A stretch of DNA of 64,000 nt from Rhodotorula mucilaginosa (GCA_034406715.1 CP137865.1:1116001-1180000); one strand, 5' to 3'; numbered from the stretch's first letter, positions 1 through 13,400 are shown. Notes: generated by a model from the sequence alone, not told the origin. A program made the numbers and translations.

Positions 1-3000
1 AACACGCCCAAGCGACCGCTCTCTGCGGCTGACCACTTGAACCAGCACTCGCCGACGTCGTCTTGTTCGCCTCCGCCGACGAAGCGAGCAAAGCCAAACA
101 CGCACCGCCGACAGAACGGCAGTGCAGCTGTACGAGGCGGGACCGAAGCCGACAAGCCTGCGTGGCAACGCCCGCTCGAACGCCTGCTCGACGCCTTTAG
201 AGCGTTCGTTCCGACCCCTTCAACCGCGTCGCCGTCATCAACGGCCACCCGCACTCTCGCGAGGAGCGACGACGACGACGACGAGAGCGTCTTCCGCACA
301 AAGGACCCGCGAGACCACACGCGGACGCGCGACCAGCTCGAGCGCGAGATCAAGGCGCTCAAGGAACGGCACGAACACCTCAAACGCCAATACGGTCACC
401 AGGTCATCGCCGCCCGCAGAGCCCACTCGGCCGCGCCCGACAAGCCCCGCGAGCTCGCAGAGATCCCAAAGAGGATCAACCACCTCCGCCAGATCGCCAC
501 TACGGCTCACCGCCGCGACGACGACGACGACGAGCACATGCCGAGACGAGCGAACGGGGCGAAACAGGACGGCAAGGGGCAGGCGCAGAACGCACCACCG
601 GCGTCTTCGTACGCGCGCAGGCAACCGATGGGCAAGAAAGAGGTGCGCGTCGTCCCGAATCACCGGACCCCTCCGGCGGTGCACGGTCCAGAGCTGACCG
701 TCACTCAGCCTCGATCCACACCAACTCTCCCATCCCACTCCCTCCCCGTCCTCGCGCATCCTTCTCCGCTCCTCTTCCCGCCACGATCATCCCAATCATC
801 TACGGTGGCCGATGAACGACCTCCTCGACATCGGCGAATCCCGTCTCCGTCACCGTCGCCGCCGCCACCACCGCCGCCGCCGATGGGACCGTCTGCAATC
901 CCACGTCCGCCATGGGCACCCACCTGGGATCCCACCACCACTACTCCCATCCCGAAACCTCTTATGTCACCTGCTACCCGACCGAAACCCGCTCCTCCGA
1001 CTCGACTCAAACAGATCCGCGCCAAAGTCAAGGCTCGCGACGAATCCGACATCGTACACCTCGCTTCCACTCAACCGCCCGAGGGGGCAGCACCTTCTTC
1101 GAGACCGAGCTTCTTCACAGACTACTATGTCGACGAGGATGGCGAAGAACACGCGCCCGAGGCGGACGAGGATGCCCCGATCTTTGACGTCTACCAGCAG
1201 CAGGTGAATGCCGCCCTGAGCCAGGAAGAGGCTGCCTGGAGTAGGTTCCCACTCCCTATACCGTTTTGTTTCGCGGGAGATATCTAATCACCATCCCTGT
1301 GCAGACTGGACGAGTACTCCGCCGAGTCAGGGTCGGTCACGTCGCCCCGAACAGCGCAAAATCTTTCCGGCCGATCTGCTCAAGCCCAGTCCGAACGATC
1401 TCGGCAGCGAAACCCCCTCTGTGCGACCTCCGTACGCTCCCAACTACGTCAAGGGAACGTCCCTCTTCTCCGACTACATCTCGGCAACTCGGCCTCGCAA
1501 GCTCTTTCACGCCAGGGATTCCCTCGCTGCCGCCGCCACCATCCGTCGCCGCAATGGCGGCAATGACGACGACGACGACGACCTCGAACAGACCACCGAC
1601 CGGCTCCGGAGTGTGCTCGACATTGCTAGGAAGAGCGAATACGAGATTACCCAGGAGCGACTCGAGCGGTACCATGCCTTGCAGGCGAAACGGAAGGAGG
1701 ATGAGCTCGAGGCACAGAGGATCCTCGATTTGTCGAAAGTCAAGGCGGTCAAGAAACGTCGGGTGCGTCTTTCTCGCCTCGTCATGCTCTCTTGTCGGCT
1801 CGGCCAGGCGGTGGGCAAAGGAGCTAACGTGGTTGTTGCATGTGACGCACAGTTTCCGGCCAAGCTCTCGAAAGAGCACGCCAAGACGGTCCAGGAGATT
1901 TTCAGCAACCGCAGCTACGAGACGTCGATCAAGGGTGCCGCCGCCGCTTTCCGCGACATGAACCGCCTGAACGGCCAAGACTGGCTCAACGACGAACTGA
2001 TCAACTATTACGGCGTCATGATCAACAACCGGAGCGACGCCGCCGACGCGCGCGAGAAGGCGACCGAACCAGACCCGCGCGGCGTCGGCGAGGAACGAAA
2101 GCTCAAGGCTTTTTGCTTCAACACCAACTTTTTCACCATGTTTTGCCAGAATGGCTTTGCCAAAGTCAAGAGGTGGACGCGCAAGGTGAGTCGGGGCGCA
2201 CCTTCTCCCTCTCTTTCCTCGCCCTCCTCGGGACGAAAGTTGACCCGCCGTCATTTCCGACCTCTAGTTTGACACGTTCGAGAAGGACATCATCATCATC
2301 CCGGTCAACCATAGCAACATGCATTGGTGCTGTGCGGCCGTCAACATCAAGGAGAAGCGGTTCGAGTACTACGACTCGATGGGCAAACCGCGCGACTTTG
2401 TCTACCAGGTTCGTCGCGCGCTCTCCCCTTCCTGCAAATATGTTGTTTGGGTCGGGTTCTGTCGTACGCGCCCGAATCGACGAAGCGGGAGGGCGGGCAA
2501 TGGTGCAGCGGAACGAGGAAGATATTGACGCTGGGTTCCTGGATCTGATTCGTGGGACTAACCCCTGTCTGGATCCTTTGCAGGCCTTGCGGAAGTGGCT
2601 CAAGGAGGAGCACAAGTCGCGCAAGGGGACCGAGATTGACTTGTCGGACTGGGAGGACTACTGGGATCCGGTACGTATTCTTCCTCTACCCCACCTACCG
2701 CAGGTGTGGCGGCGCTGACTCTCCGTTGTCAACCTTGTGCAGGAGGTACCCCGACAATCCAACGCGGACGATTGCGGCGTCTTTACTGTACGGCGGCGTT
2801 GTTCCCTCGAGGCCTTGCTTCTCCTCGAGTTTCGACCGCTGACTGATCAATTCTCGTCCTGTACCCGATCAGTGCATGTTCATGGAGTCGCTCTCGCGAG
2901 ACTGCCCCGGCTTTGACTTTAACCAGAAAAACATGCCTTAGTACGTCATCTCCCTTCCTCTGTTCCCATTCGCGTGGCACACGACAAACTGACCCCGACG

Positions 3001-3085
3001 ACTGGACTGCCCCTTCAGCCTGCGCCGCCGCATCGCGCTCGAGATTGACAAGGGTGAACTGCTCAAACTGGAAGATTTCGTGTGA
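1..3085 (+). CDS. ULP1: Ulp1-type SUMO protease (C48 cysteine peptidase), 5' partial
   Basis: SUMO-specific protease that matures SUMO and removes it from substrates, usually at the nuclear pore. The reading frame is open from base 1, so the start lies upstream. Exons: 1-1240, 1305-1762, 1853-2185, 2268-2408, 2584-2670, 2743-2787, 2873-2940, 3019-3085, giving 812 residues in the window. The first ~400 residues are disordered, with Asp runs near 265-290 and 515-530 and a Pro run near 850-885. The C-terminal protease domain begins around LNGQDWLNDELINYY, the usual Ulp1 entry motif. The catalytic His is in SNMHWCC, the Asp in YYDSMG, the oxyanion Gln in PRQSNADD and the Cys in DDCGVF. The protein ends GELLKLEDFV, close to the domain end, as in Ulp1/SENP proteins. 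Family assignment is firm; Ulp1 rather than Ulp2 rests on the C-terminal catalytic domain. Confidence 0.93.
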
Positions 3086-3273
3086 AGCAACGTACTCGTG
3101 GACCCGTTTCGGTATACCCCGCCGTTCAATATCCCCTGTTGTGATAAATTCTGCAAAACGCATTCCGCACCGAGCAGATCTTTCGATTCCGGACTGGACG
3201 AGCAGTTCAGTCTAAGGACTGGCGGGCAGAACGACAATTCCTAGATTACGACAACAAGAGAATGAGGAAAGCG

Positions 3274-6200
3274 CTACGCCGAGAGCCAGGTTTCCGCCAC
3301 GGCCCGAGCCAACTCGGGCACTCCGGACATGGAGTAGAGGGTGACGAGGTTGTACGCCGCGGCTTTGGACAGGTTCGACTCGAGGCGCGTCTCGTCTTCG
3401 ACAGGCATCTGGTCGTCACGGCTGATCATGTCGAGGACGGCCTCGTAGTGCTTGATCGCATGTGATTGGAGGCCTGTTCGAGGCAGCGAGACGTGGATCA
3501 GCTTTCACGGCGTGAGGCACGGACAGCGCGGCCGATACGAGAGCAGCAGCATACCGATGTGATGGAAGGCTCGTGCCAGGTTGTACTCGGTCTCGGGCGA
3601 GGGACCTCGCGCGCGTCGGTACTGGTCAAGGAATGCGAAAGCCTGCGCGAACGATCGGTCAGCAGAGTGTCGTGGAATCGAGGGATCAAGCCAGCACCCG
3701 GAACGGACCTGAGCGATCTGGTGCTGCCGGTTGTCCGTCTTGCGCGTCATTGCACGTTGGATGTATGCCGTCGCGAGCGTCAAGTTGACGAGAGGCTGTG
3801 TCTTGTCGAGTTCGTAAGCGCGCAAGAGGTAGACTGTTTCCGGCAAAATGTTGTCAGCACCACGCGTTCGCACTGAGCACCCCACCGTAGAGAAAGTTCG
3901 CCGACGTACTGATCGCCGGCTGATGCGACTGCGAGACGTGCAGCATCATCCCGTACATCGACATCCAGGCAGGACTGAGCTTCGTCGGCTGGAAGGCATT
4001 GCCGCTTTCCATCATGCGCTCGGCCTCCTCGTCATCGTCGGCAGCGTCCTCCTGCGCATCGTCCTGGTCCCGCGCGCGCTCCTTCCCCTTGCCCTTGCGG
4101 TCAACGATCGGGCTGCTCCCGCGACGGTCCCCGTTCTTCGATGCATTGCCCCCAGCGGGTCCCAGCACGGCGCGTTCGACGACCTTGAGTTGTCGGATCC
4201 CAAACTTGAGGATGCGCGTACCGTTGAAGGCTTCGATGGCGCGCTGCCCGTGCGACAAGAGCGCGAGGAACAGGCGAAGCGGCTCCGTTTGACTCGGGTA
4301 TTCGAGCATAAAGTACCGGAACTCGTGCACGAGCTGATCGAACATGTTGGCGCGCAGGTAGCACGCTGCAAGTTCCCAAGAGCCTACGGCATCAGCGCGT
4401 CTTTTTCGCTAGACACTTCAAGCATAAGAGAGAGACGCACCGATGAGACCCCATCGCAGGGCGTTCTGTCGCGCCTCAACTTGGCGAAAGACGCCCGCTT
4501 CTCGGACATGGAGCAAGACCTCGGCCGCGAGCTCGACCTCTTCGACGTCGGCGAGCAGGAAGCAGTACTGAGCACGAAGGAAGAGGTAATGTCAGCACTC
4601 GAGAGAGGGACGTCATCTCCATCGCGCTCCCGCGAAAACTTACGCGCAAGATGAACTGGACCCATTCGTCAAAGTGCAAGCCGCGGAAGGTATGCTCTTC
4701 CACCTCGTTGTTCTCGTTCGAAACTGCAGCGACGCCGTGTCAGTGAGGGCTTTTCTCCCAGGAAGAAAGCATAGATGGACGAAGCTTACTCATAGTGCGC
4801 TCAAGACGATTCGCCATCTGATCCGCTTCGGCGTCAAACTGCTGCTCCTGCGTCTTGCGACCCCGCCGCCCCTGGAAATTGCGAACCACGCCCGTAAACT
4901 TGCGGCGGTAGTCACCCGGGAAGAGTTGCCGCGTGCTCCGGAACGAGTCGACCAAGACGGACGCGATCTCGAGCCAGCGCGTGATGGCGTCGTCGTCGCC
5001 GCTGTTGACCGCTTCGTCCAAGTCCTGCAACCGCGAAAAGGCGAGGACAAACTCGGCGTGACGTTCGCGTTCGGCGTTCTCGCGCGTCGTCCGAGCGGCG
5101 GCGCGCTCCTCCCTGCTGGTGTAGCGGCTCTTTTTGCGGCGAGATTCGCCATCTTCTCCATCCTCGGACTGGGCTTGCCGACGCGCGATGACTGCACGCC
5201 CGGAAAGGTCAGTCACACGGCCGCATGTGCTCTTCAAATGCTCATAGTATCTCGCACCTTCTTTGATGTACTGCAAGGCGCGCGACGGGTCTCCGAGCTG
5301 TTCCAGCAACTTGGCGAGGACAAGCTTCGCTTCCATGTGGTTCGGTTCCTCTTCCACCACTGCTCAGGTGTATCACAGGGAGTCAGCCGTCGTACCTCGC
5401 AAGATGAGAGGGAGGGTACACATACCGTTCTCGTAGCATTCTTTGGCGGATTCGAGGTCGCCGGTTGCCTGATGGCACATACCGATCTTGGCCCAGACAG
5501 CCGGCCCGTTGGTCTACAATGACGCGCCAAGGGTAAGTAAGATCAGCAAGCTGTGACCGCGCACCCTCCGTCTTCCACCGTGTGAAAAAAAGGGCCTACC
5601 TCCTCGTTCTCAGCCATGAGCTGATACACGTCGAGCGCGGAGTCGTACATCTTGCGATCGTAGAACGCCTGTCCGATCGCGCCAAACAGCTCGGGGAACT
5701 GCGCGACGTCTTCGGACGTGACGATGTCAAAGTGGTGCTGCAGAGACAAACCCGAACGAAAGGTCGACTCCCGTGTCAGCTCAGCCCCGGGTCAGGTCAA
5801 GCACCGACTCGGACGAAAGGTGGTGGGTGGCGCGCACCTGCGCTTCTTCGAGCTGCATGAGCCCGAGCCGAGCGAGTCCCAACCGACTCCGCAAGCGAAC
5901 GTCAAGCTCATACGTCGGCTCGTCCTCAAAGAACGATTCGCCCGCCTCCCACCCAGGCCGGATCCTACGCTCCTCGTCATACTCTCGATCATCCACCATC
6001 GCGTCCCACCCCGTCTCCTTTTCCCTCCCCTGGAGCCACCTCACTCCCTGCCGAATGACTCTCACGACTTCTTTATAGTTGCGCTGGACGAGCAAGAAAT
6101 CGGCCAACGTCTCGAGGTCGCTGTACCCGTACGTGTTCAAGAGATCGACCGTCTCGGCCGTAACGAGTGGGCAGACGGAGCGGTAGTGGGCGAACGCGGC

Positions 6201-7659
6201 GAGCAGGAGGGACGTCGCGCGCGCGTACTGCTGCGTGTCGGCGAGGAGGGGCGCAAGTTGCCGCAAGGCTCCGGGGTCATGCGGCAAGAGGGTCAAAAGC
6301 GCGCTGAACGCTTTGATAGCCTGCGGGGCAGCGAAACTTCCGGATCAGCACCTGGTTGTCGACCCCCCGCGCGGTAGTATCCGTACCATGGTCTTGGCAT
6401 CCGAGAGCTTGAGCAACACTGCGCGGTCCCACATGGTGTCGACGTCCTCCTTGTCGACCTTGATCGCCTGGGTGAAGCAGTAGATCGCCTGCTGCATCAA
6501 GCCGATTTGACTGTTCGGAATGGCAGACGTCAGTACAGAAATTTAACCGAGTGAGCAACCAGAGAGAGCGAACGCACCGGCACTCTCGACCGAGCGAAGC
6601 CCATTCCGCCGCCGCCTGATCCTTGCCGAGCAAATGCGTCGCGACAATCTTGCACTGGACGGCGCGTTCCTGGTCTCCCTTTTCTTCGTAAATGGTCGCG
6701 AGGGTGTACCACGAGACGCGGATGATGGGGTCGATGCGGACGACTTCGGACAAGAGTTCGACGGCCGTGTCGAGCGAGCCTTCGGCGTAGGCTTGGTTCG
6801 CTTGGCCGATCAGGCGCTTCACTTCGGGCGAGGGTTCGACGTCGGCAGCGGCGCGTCGACCTCGCTGTGTGGTGGTATGCGTCAGTGATCGTGCTTCGAA
6901 CAGTTGCCACCGCGTGCGGGAGAGCAAACGCACGCTTTTCCCTCCCTTGTTCTTCTTCTTCTTGCCCTTGACGCCGACAGTCAAGTTTTCCATCATTTCG
7001 GGGTCGAACGCGTCGAGCTCGTCTGCGATCGAGCGATCAAACTCGCGTCCGAGAGCTGTGGCGCCGCCGACTTGGGTCGAGTTGGACTCGCGAATCGCGC
7101 TGATCAGGCGGCTGCGCGGATCTCCCACGTTCCGTCAGTCGACGACGCCCAGAGAGACACTATAGTGAGAGCCGTACTCGAGGTCTTGTTCTCCTTGTTC
7201 GTCCAGCCGGAAGCGGATATCGTCGTCGTCGTCGCCGCCGTCGTCGTTGTCTGCTTGCCGGGCACGCCCTTTGCCCTTGTCGGCGCGCCTCGGCGGGAGT
7301 CGGCCGGTCGCCCCAGTCTGAGTGGCCGCTGCAAACTCGTCCTCTGCGTCTGTCTCGTACTCGCTGCCGTCGAGGCTGCTGTCGTCGTCTTCTTGATCTT
7401 GTTCGTCTCCGGTTGAAGCACCGTCTCGCCCGTGTCTGCGCTGCGGTCCGCCTGCATAGCCAAAGAGCCCGCCTGCGTCTGCATCTTCATCTTCGTCGTC
7501 CCAGTATGCGTCGCCTCCTGCGTGCCTGCGAGAGGTAGAAGGACCTTGCAAAGCGGGATCGATGGCGAACCCTCCTCCTCCGTGTGCGTGAGCTGCGGGT
7601 GCGCGCGAGGTGGACGCGCGCGGAGTGAAGCCTTGCAAGTCTGGGAACAAGTCGTCCAT
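3274..7659 (-). CDS. TFC4: TFIIIC TPR subunit (Tfc4 / tau131 / GTF3C3-like)
   Basis: Subunit of TFIIIC, the factor that binds A and B boxes of tRNA genes and recruits TFIIIB for RNA polymerase III. The ATG at 7659 (MDDLFPDLQGF) is chosen because the frame upstream offers only GTG. The N-terminus is acidic and disordered, followed by a Lys-rich stretch (KGKKKKNKGG) and then tetratricopeptide repeats from about 6,850 downwards. The clearest repeat reads AYAEGSLDTAVELLSEVVRI with a following WYTLATIYEEKGD. Many short introns break the repeats; the first seems to follow EYGSHYS near 7,167. The last exon, about 3274-3470, ends ARAVAETWLSA. N-terminal acidic tail plus two TPR arrays is the Tfc4 architecture. 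Other TPR scaffolds are possible but fit less well. It is divergent from the neighbouring Bet1 gene with only 184 bp between the ATGs. Confidence 0.85.
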
Positions 7660-7843
7660 GCTCGTTCGAGCCCTCACACACGCTCGAGAGGAGTGAGCAG
7701 CTGAAGCAAGAGTCGCGTTCGTCTTTCACGCGGTTCCCAAGTTGAAACTCTCTCTGTCACACGCTCAAAGACAGGAGAAAGGAAGGGCCAGCGTATGCCA
7801 CGAGGCTAAGACTGCCAACTGCCTCCAACCCTGACGGTCCGCC

Positions 7844-8659
7844 ATGAGCAGCGCTTACCGGTCAGTCGCCGTCATCGCACTCCTCCGTCAGCCTCGCTCG
7901 CTCCTCACTGGAGGACAAGTTCGAGTGGAGCCTATGCATCGCGTGCTGTGCAAAATTGACGCTCACTCCCTACCGCTGACAGGCAAGGCGGGCTGCTGCA
8001 CCGAGATCCGAACCGCACTGCCCTCTTCGGCAGCAGGTCCTCGTCCCCGCTCCCCATGTACAACAAGCCCTCGGACCGCTACGCAGCAGACAGGACCGCA
8101 GACGACATCCAAGGCCAGAACGACGAAGCCCTCGAAGGGCTCAGCCAAAAAGTCAAACTCCTCAAAAACGTCAGTCTCTCTCTCTCTCTCTCTCTCCGCG
8201 AGGACATGGCGTTGGGCCGGACGGAACCCTGACTCCGAGGATTTGCGCGCTCGTATAGATCACTATCAATATCGGCAACGAGGTCCGAGACTCAACCAAG
8301 ATGATGAACGGCATGGCGAGTCCCCTCCCCGAGTTCCCGAAATTTCGGTTCGGTTGCCTTTCGTGCCTAGAGCTGATTCGACCAGAACCATCCTGCCCTC
8401 GCAGAACGATACCTTTGGCACGACGGGCGCCTTCCTGAGCGGGACCATGACCAAGATGAAAAAGATGGCACGAAGACAAGGCGGCCAGTGGTGCTTGTGT
8501 GCGTGCCCGCCTTCTCCGTTCTACTTCCTTCCCTGTCCTGCCGTCTTTTGCTGCACGGTAATTGGGAGCTGACTCGGCTTTGATGATGGACGCGCAGGGA
8601 TGGTCTTCCTCGGTATCGTCATGACCGTCTTCTTCTGGACATGGCTACTCCGCCGATGA
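7844..8659 (+). CDS. BET1: Bet1 ER-Golgi SNARE
   Basis: Tail-anchored Qc-SNARE for ER-to-Golgi vesicle fusion. Exons 7844-7860, 7983-8169, 8259-8315, 8405-8498 and 8598-8659 give 138 residues, close to the 142 of yeast Bet1. It begins MSSAYRQGGLLHRDPNRTAL, recalling the yeast MSSRF...RTQLF start, which supports the tiny first exon. The SNARE helix runs from about residue 50 to 107 (KVKLLKNITINIGNEVRDS, then NDTFGTTGAFLSGTM), and residues ~117-135 form the C-terminal membrane anchor (MVFLGIVMTVFFWTWLL). The third intron must use a GC donor at 8316 to keep the frame (NGM|NDTF). A (TC)n tract fills part of intron 2. Confidence 0.93.
8175..8196 (+). repeat. (TC)11 microsatellite in Bet1 intron 2
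   Basis: Eleven uninterrupted TC units immediately after the 5' splice site of BET1 intron 2 (donor at 8170). It is non-coding and a likely length-variable site; nothing suggests a function beyond a pyrimidine-rich intron. Confidence 0.95.
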
Positions 8660-8859
8660 GCCTGCAGCCTTTTCCTTTTTTTTTCCCTTACTGCCCCCCC
8701 TCTTAATGTTTGTCCATGTTGTAGATTTTGTTTAGATAGTTGGCCCGTGTACTATCACATCGCACAGCCCGGACTGCCTCACTTGAGCCTCTTTCCACTC
8801 CCACCTTGGGTACAACGTTTACAAGTCTACAACAAGTTCTATTGTTGCATGCGAGTCTA

Positions 8860-10047
8860 TCAGACCGGGACAACAGGCAGCTTGGGTCGCTCTTCGACTA
8901 TAGAGTCGTCGTTTGCTGCCGCCGCCGGTGGTGCCGCTTCCAAATTGCCGCACTTGAGCGTCGGCGCCTCTTCGCACGCCAAAGTCGTCTGCGCCGACGG
9001 GAAGCCCTTCTCCCCCTGTCCCTCTCCCTCTCCCTCATCGACGCCGTTCCGCATTCGTGCTCGCCTTGCACGCGGGTTCAACACCAACGCAAGGAGGACG
9101 ATGACGATCTCGAGCCCCAAGACGGCGACGTACCCGACGAGGGCGATAATGTCGAGTACGTCCTTGCACGCGAGCGAGACGAGCGAAAAGACGGCGCCGA
9201 GGCTGTCCATGAAGAGAAAGAGGTACGACAACCCGATCACTTCTTGCGCTTTGTAGATCTCGTAGAACTGAGGGGCGAAGCCGATGGCGAGGAAGATGTC
9301 GGAGAGGATACCCCAGGTCATGGTCAGGCCGTCGCTGCCGATGTGCTCGACGCGCTGCGAGGTGGGAGGGGTGAGGAACAGGTCAGCTTCGGAACACCGA
9401 TGGTGTTGGCGTGACTCCCGGCAGAAGAGCGGACGTACCCGAGAGGCAAAGACCATGGCAATCTCGAATCCGGCGGCTCCGACCGCGTACGCCGCAAATC
9501 CAGCGACGGCGGCTTTCCAACTCCATCCCTTGTCGTAGTACATCTTCTGACACAACATCAAGGCGCATAACGAGCCGTAGCAGTGCGGTTGGACGACTGC
9601 AGGCAACTTTTCAGTCAGCGCTGATATAACTTTTTGAGCTCCAGGCAGGACTCACTGATGGGTATAGAGATGTTCTCAATGATGGCGTAGATACCGAGGC
9701 AGATACCGGACAATGCCCAGCACACGCTGTTGGAATAGGAGCTTGGTGGTCAGCATGGGAAGCACAAGTTGCGAAAGCGAGATTGTGCGGGTTTGACCAC
9801 GGACCATAGCGCGCCGGACAGCCCCGCCGTCGTCTTTCGTCGATAGTTCATCCATACTTGCGGTACGAGTTGGATGCACCTGCATTCGATCGAGCATCAG
9901 AGTCAGCGTCGAAGTCAACTCGGCCGCCTGCAAGAGGAAGTGATCGATCGACGAAAGAAAGCCGTCTCGGCCGAGGAGGAGCAAGTGTACGCACCAGAGC
10001 ACGGTTCCGAACCACCCAGTCACTTGTTCCGCCACGTAGAGTGACAT
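8860..10047 (-). CDS. PQ-loop repeat membrane protein
   Basis: Seven-helix membrane protein of the PQ-loop family (Pfam PQ-loop; relatives are vacuolar cationic amino-acid exporters, cystinosin and the KDEL receptor). The start at 10047 gives MSLYVAEQVTGWFGTVLW, spliced to the first PQ motif, CIQLVPQVWMNYRRKTTAGL. Later exons read CWALSGICLGIYAIIENIS and VQPHCYGSLCALMLCQKMYY, and the second PQ motif is FAPQFYEIYKAQEVIGLS. Both motifs have the Pro-Gln and the following basic or aromatic residues, and helices alternate with short loops as expected. The C-terminus after RARRARMRNG is a soluble tail of about 60 residues. The substrate cannot be read from sequence. At least four introns are present; the one near 9,360-9,435 is a multiple of three and leaves the frame open. 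Confidence 0.85.
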
Positions 10048-10458
10048 TGTCGTCGATTCGAGCGCCTATGAGGGCTTGATAGAGGTGAGAGAGGCGCAAC
10101 CAGAGGTCATGGCGTCGTTCAGGAGGGACCGTCCAAAAGTAGCCGCTCGTAGCCGCCAAGAGACGACGCCCGCTTCAACGTGAAAGCGAAAGAAAAAAAG
10201 TTGCGCCTGCCTCTCGTGCCTCGACGGAGGCTATCTAGCTTCTCGCCGAGACTCCTCGCTTGGAGGTGCTTACTTGGCTTGACTCGGGTCAAGTTCCGCC
10301 AAGCAGAAGCGGGTGCGAGCGTCTGTGCCGCGGCCAGGGCGCGACCGCAGTTCCGTCGGCTCGTGAAAGTAACTCCCGGACGCACGCAAACGAGCCCCAC
10401 CATGTCTGCAGCCTCAGTAGAGTGCGCATAGTAATCGTGACCTTACGTAAGATCCGTT
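10048..10458. other. intergenic, presumed promoter of the PQ-loop gene
   Basis: About 410 bp between the start of the PQ-loop gene and the end of the Nup82-like gene, both on the minus strand. The open frames here lack splice-consistent partners or recognisable motifs. I see no RNA gene or repeat. Confidence 0.6.
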
Positions 10459-13400
10459 TCATGCCTTCAAGGATGTCGAAGCAAGGCTACTCGCGAGCCG
10501 GTCGACCTTTTTCTTCGTGTCCGACAGCAAGCGAGCTCTGTTGACATAGACATGTCAGCTTACCCGACAGACACGCAGCAGAAACACGGCAACTCACTCT
10601 TCTGCTAGTCGCTCTTCGAGCACTTTTACCTGGTTCTGGCCAAGAGCGCCGCCGCCACCCGGTCTTCGTCCCGGCGTTCCGTGCTTGCTCCTCAAGCCTG
10701 CCTCTTCCTTCCGCTTCAGCTCCTCCAAACCAGGCCGCAGCGCCGCAAACATGGCCTCAACGTGCTTCGCCCGCATCTCCAAGCTCGCCGCCCGGGTCTC
10801 GTCGAGCTCATCCTCGTCGTCGTCGTCCTCTTCGTCACCTTCGCGACGTCCAACGACCTGCTCCTCTAGCCGTTCGAGCTCGTCGAACCATTTGCGTTCG
10901 TAGGTCGAGATACTCGGCTGATGGCTCTCGACGAGTCGCTGCAAGACGCGATCCGTCCGTGCGAGCAACTCGCGCTGCTTCTCCTCCGCGCGGCGTAACC
11001 GCCCCTCCGTCCCACCCGAGACGCTCTTGCCGAGGTCGCTGCGCAGTTTCTCCAACTCGGCGAGCTTGTCGACTTGGCGAGAGAGTTCGCGCATCTGCAG
11101 TTCGAGGCGGGACTGGACCGAGTCGGCGGCCGAGACGAGGTCGCGGATGGCGGTCTGCGTGGTCGAGACGTGCGTCGCGAACGCTCGCAGGGTTTCCGGG
11201 TTGATCTCGAGCGGCTTCTTGCTGGGAGGTAACCGAGGAAGTGCGGGAGAGGCTCCGGCCTGCCGGGAGGAAAGGAAAGGAGGGACCACGAACGGTTTCT
11301 CGAGCAGAGAAACGTAGGCCGAATTCTCCCCGCCGGCGGCAGGCGAAGACTCGGCAGCCCGCTCGGGGGAGTCGAGAGCCGCGTCATCGACCCGAAGGGA
11401 GAGCTCGATGCCGACGACTTGCAGCGCGCTCGTGACAAGGAGGAGCGAGTAACCGAGGTAGACATCGTTCAGGACGACGAGTCCTTCCACTGCCGGAGTC
11501 GGACCTGCATTCGCGTCGGTCGATTTGGTCTTGAGCACCCACAAGACTTCTGCGCCCTTTTGCGACTCGAGCGCCTGCTGGAGCGCTTGCGAGCCCTCCG
11601 CGTCCGCTTTCGGTTCGTCGAGCGCAGCCGCGAGCTGATCGAGCCACGGCCCGAACATCAAGCAGTGCGCGCCGAGCGCGTGCTGCACGTAGACGGTGTC
11701 GGGATAGAGCGGATCGCACACCAAGCGCGGGGCATTGTGCTTCAGGCCGGCTCGGACGGCCGACTCGTCGTCTTCGTTCGGGTTCAGCTCGGCGGCGAGA
11801 CCAAGGTCGATCGATTCGTACACCGCCAACGTCGGCAAGTCGTCCTCGTCACCTCCATCAACATTTCCGTCCTCGTCGTCTTCGTCGAGTGCCGCTGCCC
11901 CGAAACCTTTTCGGCGCAGCACGACCGCGCCGTTTGCGGCTGCACGAGCCGTCCTGCCCTTTTCGCCGACGAACCGTGCTTCAGGTTTCTCCACTTCGAG
12001 GCACACGTCGACTTTGCCGTCCCTGTATGCCAAAACGAGGACTCCGAGCCCCCCTGCCGCACCCTCGTCGCCATTTCCGGACACGGCTTGCGTGCCCGAG
12101 TCGGATGATGCAGATGTCGAAAGGTAGACGAGATCGCACGCTCGGTCGTCTGCTCCGTTGTCGAGTTCAGCGGGTGCCGGTTGTAGCAAGAATGGGCCTT
12201 GCAGCTTTGCGGCCAAATTGGGGCGCGAGGGGGCCGTGATCCGCACGGGCGCGTCCGGATCCTGCGACTCGTCGTCATCACCGGCGTCTTCAGACGCAAA
12301 CGACCCGTTTTTCCGGATTGTTGCTCTCGCGGCGCCCGCAGTCGCCGACGAAAGTTGTCGAGACAACGACTGGACATACGAAAGCTGGAGGTTGTACCGC
12401 GTCTCGAGGATCTCGAGTCTGTTCGCTTCCGCGGCTGCATCCGGCATGCGAGAGCTCGAAGAGTGCGTGATGGTCGTGTTGAGCGAGGAGGAGAGGGAGG
12501 AAGAGAGGTAGTCGACCTTGGTCGAGACAAAGGCAGACAGCCCTCGGATGTAAGAAGGCGAGACGGCACTGCAGCGCCAAAGCAGCAAAATCAGCGATCG
12601 GTACTGGAGACGATGGCGACCGGATGCAAGCGGAAACGCACGCTTTTTTGGGCAGGAACGGGCACAGGCTGACGACGTCGCCGTTCCGCATCAACGCATA
12701 CAGCGTCAGCGGGCCCCAGTCGGCCTTGCCCTGTCCAACACACATCGCCGCCGCCGTCTCTGCATCTTTTTCGATCGTCGAGAAGCCGAATCGGGCCCCG
12801 CCGCCGCCTTTGCCCTTCTTGTCGGCCGCGTCGGGACCGGAGCGGGAGAACGAGACAACCTGGGCGGGTTCGGAAACGTCTTCCGAGACGGTGTACTCGC
12901 GGAGGGTGCAATCGACCGTGAGCAAGATGAGAGATGAAGCGTCGGCGCCGAGCGGGTGCCAGAGGACGGAGGCGATCGAGGGCGAGCCAGGAAGAGAGTG
13001 GTAGAAGGCGCCGATCGGGAGGCATCTGTCGTGATGTAGCGAAAATAGGAGACGGTCAGCTTCCCCGTGCCTCGCTCCAGGTGATCTCTTTGTTGTTGTG
13101 CGATAACGCTCGCAACAAGGAGAATCCAGGTAGCCGTTCGCAAAGGACTGACCGGCATTCGATCGTTTTCCCGACTGTGGTCGACCAGCCGCGCCTCGGA
13201 AGAACGACGACGACCACAGAATGTGCGCCTACTACGGCCAATAGCTTCGAGGTCGAGTTCAGAACGAGCTGCTGGATCTCGAAGGTGATGGTCGGGGTGT
13301 GCAGGACCTGTGCGAGCAAACATTCGCGGTTACTAGCAACTCGGCGGGCCGCCGTGGAGCATGTCGTATCCGCACGCCGTGCTCGTACGCACCTTGTATT

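Noticed and set aside
705-1070. Minus-strand Gly/Asp-rich open frame
   Set aside because: It is the reverse complement of the polyproline part of the ULP1 coding exon.
10119-10544. Overlapping short frames on both strands between the PQ-loop gene and Nup82
   Set aside because: The only part that fits a gene is the last Nup82 exon on the minus strand; the rest are shadows.
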